Source: Onthophagus taurus (taxonomy: Eukaryota; Arthropoda; Insecta; Coleoptera; Scarabaeidae). From it: a DNA stretch of 64,000 nucleotides. The DNA lies in NCBI RefSeq assembly GCF_036711975.1, contig NC_091970.1, forward strand, positions 5,897,501 through 5,961,500, written 5' to 3'. The notes beneath the pieces are model-generated. The model ran no database searches. It saw only the letters and a program-made list of their open reading frames with translations, and was not told the DNA's origin. The translations under genes were made by a program, and so were the position numbers. Below, one piece after another: positions 56,006 through 64,000 of the stretch. The first letter of the stretch is position 1. Every line of letters starts with the position of its first letter.

Positions 56006-56494
56006 TCAACTAGTAGAACGAGACCGGCTTTTTCCTTGACTTTTTCTTTTTAATTTCTCAAATTTTTTTGATTTTCGGTTTGATGATCGAGATCGTGTCC
56101 GCGATCTCGATTCCGTATCGGTTGTATCACTTGTACTTCCAGTATCGAAACTATCATCTTTACTCTCACTATCTTGCCGCTTAATGCGGCGTTTTCTTGG
56201 TTTCTTAGGGGCAGCTCTCGCGAGGGCGTTATAAGGCGCTTTTTCAGCTTCGTTCATGTTCCTCCAAATTTTACCAGCTTCGCGGCTACTTTCCATCAAA
56301 GACATATTCGAATGGTTCCTACGAAACTCCGCAAGGAACACTAAATAAGGGTTTCTGTACGATTTTCTTTTAGTTGAGGTGGTTGATGAAGCTTTTTTCC
56401 GTTTTGTTTGGCTTTCCTTTTTTTCGGGAGGTTTTGTTGGAGATTCTTCATTGTTTAATGATTTACTTTTTAAAGTGCGATTTTCTCTGTTCAT
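56006..56494 (-). CDS. HMG-box basic nuclear protein (MST-HMG/sperm-chromatin-like)
   Basis: A single-exon frame of 162 residues. A basic Ser/Lys/Thr-rich N-terminus (1-45) precedes one compact HMG-like box (about 46-95): 'RNPYLVFLAEFRRNHSNMSL', 'REAGKIWRNMNEAEKAPYNA'. After that come a strongly basic 'PKKPRKRRIKR', a Ser/Asp/Thr segment and an Arg-Ser-rich tail 'SRSRTRSRSSNRKSKK'. The short box with Arg/Lys/Ser tails is typical of insect sperm nuclear basic proteins and transition proteins of the MST-HMG family. A nucleolar or splicing-linked HMG protein is also possible. Confidence 0.72.
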   Translation of the reverse strand: MNRENRTLKSKSLNNEESPTKPPEKKESQTKRKKASSTTSTKRKSYRNPYLVFLAEFRRNHSNMSLMESSREAGKIWRNMNEAEKAPYNALARAAPKKPRKRRIKRQDSESKDDSFDTGSTSDTTDTESRSRTRSRSSNRKSKKFEKLKRKSQGKSRSRSTS

Positions 56495-56687
56495 CTTTTA
56501 TAATAAAGTTGGGCTTAGTTGTTGCACAAATTAATTTTTTTATGTTTAATAGCTATAAAGAATAAATTGACTGAAAAAAATCAAATGTCAAATAAATTAG
56601 GTTGTCAAAAAAAAATCTAGTTGATTCCATAAAATTTATTTTTAAGTCAACATTGGGTATTTAACTAGTTTCCTGGTTGCTCTTCGT

Positions 56688-57148
56688 CTATTTAAAATAA
56701 TTATTTAATTTACCACTTTCGTACAGCGCTTTGACATCACTTCCTCCTCCCAAACACTCCCCGTTCACGAAAACTCTCGGAACGGTTCTTGCCCCTGTTA
56801 TTTCTTCCAAAACGTTTTGTATGTCGTTCGCATCCTGCCTCATATCCAACTCAATCGCTGTGTATTTTTTATTGATTTTATCAAAAACCTACAATTTCAA
56901 TAAAAATTAATATAAATAAAAAAAGATCACGTCACATCACGCCATCTATTATCGAACTACTAAACTTAAGCAACATAACCTATCTTTACATAATTTATTC
57001 AATAAATACTTACATCTTTGGCTAATTTGCAATAGGGACAATAAGATTTTGAAAAAATGACGATTTTGTCACTTTTAATAACATCTTTAACGAAAACGTA
57101 CGTTGGAGTAGACATGGAGTAAGCGGCCTTGGAACTAGAAACGCCCAT
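56688..57148 (-). CDS. Dithiol glutaredoxin, possibly N-myristoylated
   Basis: Exons 57014-57148 and 56688-56888 encode 111 residues. The active site 'SYCPYCKLAKD' (C36-P-Y-C39) is a classical dithiol CPYC. The glutathione-binding 'TVPRVFVNGECLGGGSDV' is intact (cis-Pro and GG motif). The N-terminus MGVSSSK fits the N-myristoylation consensus (Gly2, Ser6), with a second Met at residue 12 that could start an unmodified cytosolic form. Reduces disulfides with glutathione. The Rab40-type gene starts 882 bp away in the opposite direction. Confidence 0.93.
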
Positions 57149-58029
57149 AATTTTTCATTAGAATTGGTTTTTCTGTGATATGAATAATTTAGAGCAATCG
57201 TTAAAATTCAATTAGATATTTTTGCACTGAGAATTTTAACGACGCTTGGTCGAGATGTTCAAAAATTGGAAAAAAAGCAACTTGTCAATGTTGACATGAT
57301 GTGCCAAAAAAACAAAAACAGAGTTTTCATCTAATCTTCTATGAAAACGTGGTAATTTAATGCGTACTCACCCGAAACGAATTAAATTCAAGTGTTAACG
57401 TTTAATTTTTAATAAGAAATCGGATTTAGAACGATTTCAAAGGACAATTCGTACCACAACAAATTTCCTTTCGATTAACAGTAAAAATCGATTTTATATA
57501 GATAGGCAACCGAAATGCTTCAAAATTTTGTAGCATACCTTAATTTTATAAAACGAAAAACAATGAAAAAAATCGTAACAAACAATTATAAAATTATTTA
57601 AAAACCAATTATATTTTCGCAAATTAAATGATTTTTATAAATAAAGTAATATTGGACATTCACTAACAGATGTCGCTAAAACGTCAAACAATTCCTTTGA
57701 CAATTCGCAAAACTCCATATTGTCATTAGTGTCCAATTTTATCCTAAATTTTAACGCAAAAAATTATCAAAGCCGATAAAATCTTTAAAAAGAACCTCGA
57801 ATTTACCTTAAAAAAAAGTAACTAGGAACCAAAAAGTCACCAAACCCACCAAAAAAGGCGTTTAAAATCAAATTAAAAAAAAAGTGAGGTTATGTTATTG
57901 TTTATCCTAAAAATCCAAATATATTTATGTTGATATAATCGTAAGAAAAGTGTTTTTGGTTATTTTCTCAATCTGGAAACTCAGGAAATAGTTTATTATG
58001 GTTAAAATCGATGGTGGATCGATGTTGCT
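57149..58029. promoter_or_regulatory. Divergent promoter region between glutaredoxin and Rab40-type gene
   Basis: An 881-bp AT-rich region between two divergent start codons. Core promoter elements cannot be assigned. No repeat or additional gene is evident. Confidence 0.35.
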
Positions 58030-58901
58030 ATGGCCGAGGATCAATCTCGACCCCCGCAAAAACCCTACGATTATTTATTAAAATTTTTATTAGTTGGTGA
58101 TAGCGATGTTGGGAAACAAGAAATCCTTTCCGAATTAGATGATGGTTCATCTGAGTCACCTTTTTGCAACGGAACTGGTATAAAATTCCCAAAAATCAAT
58201 AACAAATTTTTACTTGTTAATTTTTAGCTTATAAAACGACAACGATTCTATTAGATGGAAAACGGGTCAAACTTCAATTATGGGATACATCCGGTCAAGG
58301 TCGTTTTTGCACAATAATTCGATCGTATTCGCGAGGAGCTCAAGGAGTCCTTTTAGTTTACGATATCACAAATCGTTGGTCATTCGATGGATTAGATCGA
58401 TGGCTTAAAGAAGTTGAAGAACACGCGCCTGGAGTGCCAAAGGTTCTTATTGGAAATCGACTTCATTTGGAATTTAATCGTAAAGTTACTGAAAGAGACG
58501 CGCGCCAATACGCCGTTAAGCATAAAATGGCGTTTTTCGAAGTTTCTCCTCTATGTAACTTTAATATCATTGAAAGTTTCACTGAATTATCCCGAATGAC
58601 TCTACAACGTAATGGTATGGAACGGTTATGGCGCTCAAATAAAGTGCTGTCGTTACAAGAATTATGTTGTCGTTCGATTGTAACACGAACGACTGTTTAT
58701 GGTATTGAACAATTACCTTTACCGTCCAGTGTAAAATCTCATTTAAAATCGTACGCGTTAACGACGTATTCATCGCAACAATTAAAGTATTCGCACAGTC
58801 AGCGCAAATTTGGGGGTAAAAAGCGGTATTTAAGTACTCCGACGTCGCCGGGAGGTGAAAATCCAAGCTGTGTACCAAGAAATTCGTGTGTTTTATCATG
58901 A
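58030..58901 (+). CDS. RAB40: RAB40-type small GTPase with SOCS box
   Basis: Exons 58030-58177 and 58228-58901 encode 273 residues. Ras-like GTPase domain: '[15 protein letters not shown]' (P-loop), '[20 protein letters not shown]', 'VLLVYDIT', 'IGNRLHLE'. The P-loop ends GKQ, not GKS/T, as expected for RAB40, which lacks the usual Ser/Thr. A SOCS box follows at about residues 190-230 ('[19 protein letters not shown]', '[14 protein letters not shown]'). The C-terminus CVLS is a prenylation box. RAB40 proteins recruit Cullin5-Elongin E3 ligases to membranes. Confidence 0.93.
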
Positions 58902-59562
58902 TTTAAGATTTTCTAGTCGGCAACGTCTTGTTTTTTTATTAATTTTATTTGGTCGAAATTCCCAAAAAGTTTTGTAAATAATTATTTGATAAGTATTTTT
59001 CAATAACTTTGTACATAACCTAACTATAGCTTAATAAATTCATTAAAAATACTTAATTGAAGTCTTTTAAGCTTTAAAATAATATTAACTTAATTTAAAT
59101 CGATTAAATGTCAATTTGAAAATTGACATTTAATCGAATTTTGACAACTTGATAAAATAAAATTTCGGTTTTCGAAATATTATTGATCTAAAATTTGAAA
59201 ATTATGTATTTAAATTAAAATAAATCTAATTAAAACTTAATGTAAAAATCAATTATTAATGTAATATTAATTAATTAAAAATTAAAAACATTAAAAAGAA
59301 AAGTTACTAGATTTCTAGTTATTTCCCTAGATTTGTTCTTCTTTACCGACGCGAGTATTCTGAACAATATAAAATGGCGTTGATTTGTAAGAACGCGTTT
59401 TTCAATCAAATTAAAGAATAATCCGAGAATAATGAACCATAATTGTTCAGTTTTCCTATAATATTAAGTGATTTGTATCGATTAAGATATAATATACCAC
59501 TTGAACTATTGTGATAAAGTTAAAAAGTGCACGTGTTTAAAAAGTGAGGTTAAGCGTTCAAG
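58902..59562. other. Spacer between Rab40-type gene and RRS1
   Basis: AT-rich, with a short inverted pair 'cgattaaatgtcaatttg' / 'aattgacatttaatcg' at 59100-59136. Contains the RRS1 promoter region. No gene seen. Confidence 0.5.
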
Positions 59563-60610
59563 ATGGGTGTTATCAGCGAAATTTTAGAAGAAAACGTCTC
59601 AAAAGCGTCCAAATTTAAATCAATCGAAGTTAACAAGCCTATAGACGTCGATTACGACCTGGGAAACCTCTTAGTTATTGACGGAAACGAATTAGATCAG
59701 CAAAAAATTTTGAGGTTAGATATCATATTTAAGTTAGTATTTAAATAAATTCATTTTAATTTCATTTTGCAGTAAAGATTGTGATGATTACATCCTAAAT
59801 TTAACCCGAGATAACGTACAATTATTAGTAAATCAAATTTGGACTTTAGAAACGGAACGAAGAGACGAAGTCATCGTCGCGAAACTTCCCGAACCCACAT
59901 TTCCATTACCCAGATCGAGACCAATTCCAAAACCAAAAAAACCGACTAAATGGGAACAATTTGCAAAAGCAAAGGGAATCCAAAAGAAAAAGAAATCGAA
60001 ATTATCATGGGATGAAACTTTAAAACGTTGGGTACCCCTTTACGGGTACCGCAAAAACGCCGCGGAAGCCGAAAAAAATTGGGTCATCGAAGTGCCCCAA
60101 AACGCCGATCCATACGAAGACCAATTCGCTAAAAAACAAGAAGTTAAATCGGAAAAAGTTGCTAAAAATGAATTTCAAAGACTCAGAAATATCGCTTCGG
60201 GTGTTAAAATTCCTCGAACGGGGGTTATGCCACAAATTGGATCGTCGAAAGATTTAAATATAGCCGCAACGATCGCTAAATCTTCAACAGCAAGCTTGGG
60301 TAAATTCCAAGAGACTTTGCCAAAAGAGAAATTAGCACGTGGCGTGTCTGAAGTTCTTCCAGGAGCGTCTCGAAAGCGAAAGATGACGCATTCTGGGGGT
60401 GCCGAAACTGAATTAAAGGATAACGTGAGGATTTTTGATGAGGTGTTGAAGAAACGGCCGAAAATTAACGTTGAAAAGGCTGTTGAGAGGAGCGTTGGAG
60501 AAAGTGAAGTTAGAAATCGGAGGAAAAATAAGAAAAATGATCAGAAAAAGAAACCGAAAGGAAAGAAGGGTGAAAGAAAAGGAAAGAATTCTGGAAGGAA
60601 ACGTCGTTAG
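59563..60610 (+). CDS. RRS1: RRS1, ribosome biogenesis regulatory protein
   Basis: Exons 59563-59714 and 59773-60610 encode 329 residues. Conserved blocks: 'VDYDLGNLLVIDGNELD', 'LPEPTFPLPRSRPIPKPKKP', 'TKWEQFAKAKGIQKKKKSKL' (the RRS1 signature) and 'RWVPLYGYRKNAA'. A Lys/Arg-rich C-terminal tail (about 295-329) is nucleolar-localising. RRS1 works with RPF2 to bring 5S rRNA and L5/L11 into pre-60S particles. Length is near the human 365. TBL3, another ribosome-biogenesis factor, is at the far left of this window. Confidence 0.95.
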
Positions 60611-60849
60611 AAATAAGTTTTGTTTTATTTAGATTAAGCGACATATTACGATAAGTTTTTTAGGGTTACATTTTGATGTTTTTAATATTTTTTTGTAATG
60701 AAAAAATTATTAAAAATAATTATTGGTCCTTGATTTGAATAATATTTATGTTTTTCTTTGATTTGTTTTAAAGATGTAACATGTAATTTTTGTTTTGAAA
60801 TCTGGAATCTATTGTAAATAAATAATCATGTGTAAAAATGTGTTTTCTA

Positions 60850-61310
60850 TAATAATTCTTCAAGTGTCTAAAGTTGCGTCATATGGATCACTAGAATGGT
60901 CGCCATGATGGCTAACATGTTTGCTTTTACACAGTGGTATAGTCTAGATGGCCCACCTAGTGGACCACTGTAAGCAACAGGTGCTGTGTGGACATGCCAC
61001 TGCGCAGTTAGCTGCGCATGATGGCGCCCTTTGAAGTGTGGTGTCCAACCGCTCCCAAACCCATCCTTTGCCATTACCATCACCATTATCCACTACTTAT
61101 GGCCACTTCAGGCCATCACCCCTCTACACAATGGCGATGGTTCCCAGTGGTCCATGATAAGCTATAGAGTCTAAGAAATAGATGGCATTTAATTTCATAG
61201 TGCAGTCTAAACTATTATAGCTATGGTGATGGACATTATGTTATTTCCAACGATCTGGAACCGACGTTCATTTTGCTTCTCTCAGGATAAACCATAACTA
61301 TATCTTTTCC
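60850..61310. other. Unclassified repeat-like stretch
   Basis: A stretch with local GC increase and short inverted and direct motifs ('ggcccacctagtggaccact', 'gtgg..ccac'). The minus-strand 72-codon frame (60868-61086) has no recognised domain. Probably old transposon sequence. Confidence 0.3.
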
Positions 61311-61545
61311 AGTGTTGTACGGCATGGAGTCCTGCCATGAGGAATCAACACCGATATTTCCTGCACCAATTCATAATGCAAAGGAAACCCAAACGAAAAA
61401 GAAGACGCGGCAGAACAAGAATCTCGTGGCTGCGGAACCTTAGAACTTGGTTTAGAAAAGCTTCAGCAGAATAGTTTCCAGCTACTGTCAACAAAATCAT
61501 AATTGCCAATATTCGGATGGGATAAGCATCTCAAGAAGAAATATT
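61310..61545 (+). mobile_element. LINE ORF2 3'-end fragment
   Basis: Frames give 'RKRRRGRTRISWLRNLRTWF', then 'ATVNKIIIANI', the conserved C-terminal motif of many insect LINEs ('KRGRGRPKTSWLRNLR.WF...AVNKVKIA.MI.NL'). Flanks are unrelated, so it is a 5'-truncated and decayed copy. Confidence 0.6.
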
Positions 61546-61849
61546 GTAGAAAATTGTAATTGTAAATATTGACTTGAAAAGTGTCTGGAGTGTTTTGCAT
61601 GATCATGTAGTCCCTTAAAAAGCGTCATTACGACCTGATAAACTCACTATTCTTTAGAAAGCACTGGCAATAGACATTATAAGACCTTACTTAAGAAGAT
61701 AACTATGGAATCGATTTGTACTAATGATAATAACAAGTTACTTTAAGCGCTATGTATCCAATGGGATTGTGTACATTTGATCAAACTCATATGCTATACA
61801 GATTCCAAACAAACTAAAAGAACAGTAATTCTAAAGATAAACGGATGAA

Positions 61850-62660
61850 AATTTCCAATACTTTTTGACATTCTTCAAAAGCTTTAACAATTTTGACACT
61901 GTATGATACTTCCTAACACTTTTTGATGTCTTCTGACAACACTATTTACTATTTTTGAAGCTATTGCCACCGTTTCATACTTCCTAACACTTCTTAATAC
62001 ACTTTGACGCCATTGATGTCTTCTGACATTATAACACTACTGATATTGTCGACGGTATTGTATTGATATTACTTTACCTTACCCAGTGGGACGCAGCCAC
62101 TATAAAACCTCAGCCTAACTCACTACTCCTGTCCAGTTCTCCCAGCAGAGCGCTCTGTGTAATAAGATTCCTCAAGTACCCTACTTGTAAATATATGGTT
62201 GATTGTTGATCTTCCTCCGCAGAATTTACACTGATAATTTTCTAGAGTTTGATCCGAAAACGGTTCTATGTATTTGTAAAGCACCTTTATTAGTACTTTG
62301 TATGTTATGTTATCAGTGATAGAGTTCTGGCCCAGATAGTTTAGGAAAGTGACTCCCACTCCAGCCCCAGTGTTGAAAGCGGTAGTTGTCTCTGGTTATC
62401 ACTATTGACAGTTTTCTATACATTTTGACACTTCTTCCATTTTTGACATTAATTATTGACACTACAATACTAATTGATGTTTTTAGCACTATTGAGATAA
62501 TTGATACTTTTCAACACATTTTGAAACATGTTGACTTTATTGGATACCTTTTTGACAATTTTACACCTTTGGCACTTCTCCACAACATCCACGCCTTTTG
62601 ACATAACTACACTATTTAACACTTTTCTATATATTTTGACTCACTTTAACTTTTTGAGAT
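61850..62660 (+). repeat. Degenerate TTTTGACA-type repeats interrupted by a LINE fragment
   Basis: 61850-62050 and 62400-62660 are composed of irregular repeats of 'ttttgacactnttgatact'-like words. The pattern suggests an old tandem array of about 15-30-bp units split by the insertion at 62115-62380. Confidence 0.5.
62115..62380 (-). mobile_element. LINE reverse-transcriptase fragment
   Basis: The minus-strand frame reads 'YKVLIKVLYKYIEPFSDQTL' and 'ENYQCKFCGGRSTINHIFTS', matching the RT region 'LGEYQCGFRRGRSTTDQIFT' of Jockey/RTE-like LINEs (Cys for Arg in 'FRRGRST'). Short and without the catalytic core. Confidence 0.65.
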
Positions 62661-64000
62661 CTCCTGACTCTATTTCCCCATCACCTTATTGATTGTTTTT
62701 TAAGACAAATTCTTCAATGATGTTGACTGCTTATTAATTGCTTAGCAAAATAACTTAAAATCTAAAGTATTGCTCTCATGATGCTTTTGTTTTCTTTATT
62801 GATGAGGCACCTTCTTCTCTCTTGGCATGATTTGTCCTTTGGTTGTATAGAGAGATCTTGTACTTTATCTCGCACCATTTCAAACCAATTCAAATTCTCG
62901 TTAGAAAACAGTTTCTACAGCTAACAAGTTAAATAATTAATATTTACTAATAATTAGTTATGAAATTTGAAGGAATATAATTAAATAGAATTGGATTTTA
63001 TGATGATGGATTTTATGGACACCTAAATCAAAATTAAGGATATTGAACATAGGAAATGATAGATTGAGATCTAGCTACAGAATAGTTTCTAAAAAACTCT
63101 AAACCCCAATGCAAACAAATCATGTATTTAAATTATTTTTTTCCATCATTATAAATCCAGAAGTTAATGAATATCCAGAATTTGTAACATAAAAATTTTT
63201 TTCATCTCACATTAACATTTAAATTCTACTTAGAAATTAAAAAAATCGAATTCTTACTGCTTAAATACATACATTCTTATCACTTAGCTATTTATATAGT
63301 TTTTTTAGTATATAATTAAGTTTTGACAAGAATCATAACCTAACATAACCTAACTAAATCTAATTATTTACACATTTTTATAAAAACATCCACCTTGATT
63401 TTGTTATTTCTCTTCTTAGATATGCGGGGATTTATTTTCTTTCTAAAATCTTTTTCTGGATTTGCAAGTAAAATTTTTTTAAATAATTTTAATAAATTGA
63501 AAGTGAAATCAGAGTATCACAGATCTTGAGTTTTTCAAGAACTTCTTTAAAAGAAAAAAAATTAATCAAAACAAATTAATATAAATATGTATATTAATTT
63601 CGTATCTTGAATTCCTTGAAAACTAAAATATTTTTCAAAATTGGCACCACTGATTATTTTATCTCATTTTCTTCTTTGTAGATGGAATTTTTTTTAATTT
63701 AAACAAAATTAATCACGGTATTAATCAAAAATACACAACACAACAAAAAACTTTCAACAAAAAAAATAATAATAATAATAAATACGCGACATTTGCTTTT
63801 AAATCGACTCTCATAAATCCTTTTTTTTATATCGACGATTTCTTTTTAATTTAATAGCAAAATTGTAATAAATCGAAACGTACTTACGCTTAACCTAACT
63901 TTTTTTCTTTGTACATCGATAAACGTCCCGTTTCGAGTCCGTATTTTTTTATTCACATGTAGCGCGGCTTTTTCGGATGAGTTGGACTCCCCATTGTGAC
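62661..64000. other. AT-rich end of the window; possible exon of a minus-strand gene at 63888-64000
   Basis: No convincing gene to 63880. On the minus strand 64000-63888 is open in one frame ('KAALHVNKKIRTRNGTFIDV...') and ends in a strong donor 'AAGC|GTAAGTA'. It could be the 3' part of an exon whose gene starts outside the window. No domain recognised. Confidence 0.2.

Noticed and set aside
60868-61086. 72-codon minus-strand frame as a secreted or membrane protein
   Set aside because: No domain; lies in repeat-like sequence next to LINE debris.

Overview
This 64 kb window is from the nuclear genome of an insect, most likely a beetle. It is AT-rich, with small GT-AG introns, and its genes include insect-type aveugle, a lethal(2)essential-for-life-type small heat-shock protein and an MST-HMG-like protein. 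Transposon debris is abundant. The beetle assignment is an impression from gene content and repeat style; no diagnostic sequence was tested. All exon models were built by eye from reading-frame continuity, splice signals and known family sequence.

Layout. 0-10.4 kb: LINE remnants; TBL3/UTP13 (+) preceded by a truncated copy of its own 5' end; LIN37 (-); a triplicated promoter/first-exon-like repeat; an alpha-1,3-fucosyltransferase (-) whose 1.8 kb intron is filled with two LINE fragments. 10.4-24.7 kb: a gene-poor island dominated by a foldback-like structure of about 10.4 kb (11.3-21.7 kb), with 2.5 kb inverted arms built of ~434-bp tandem units and 'tagttctaggtctagtgtt' hairpins, followed by MITE and LINE debris. 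24.8-29 kb: a two-transmembrane protein of unknown family (+) whose largest intron holds an 88-bp satellite arranged as a 264-bp higher-order repeat.

29.3-44.5 kb: the NPL4 gene (-), in eight coding exons. Its 9.7 kb last-but-two intron contains a complete oppositely oriented gene coding for a RING/B-box/coiled-coil protein fused to a cyclophilin domain (a TRIM-cyclophilin architecture). The same intron has an array of AGATGGCGC motifs just upstream of that nested gene's promoter. 44.8-51.5 kb: a compact block with KATNIP, PRKRIP1 and aveugle (all -) and a heat-inducible small HSP (+). 53.1-61 kb: an orphan class-A GPCR (+), an HMG-box basic protein (-), a glutaredoxin (-), a RAB40-type GTPase with SOCS box (+) and RRS1 (+). 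61-64 kb: LINE pieces and AT-rich sequence.

Functionally the genes are mostly unrelated housekeeping genes: ribosome biogenesis (TBL3, RRS1), cell-cycle repression (LIN37), p97-dependent protein extraction (NPL4), ubiquitin ligation (TRIM-Cyp, RAB40), cilium/microtubule (KATNIP), splicing (PRKRIP1) and RTK signalling (aveugle). The most unusual items are the TRIM-cyclophilin fusion nested in NPL4, the giant foldback, the higher-order intronic satellite, and several tandem duplications that copied splice donors. No CRISPR, tRNA or rRNA genes were seen.
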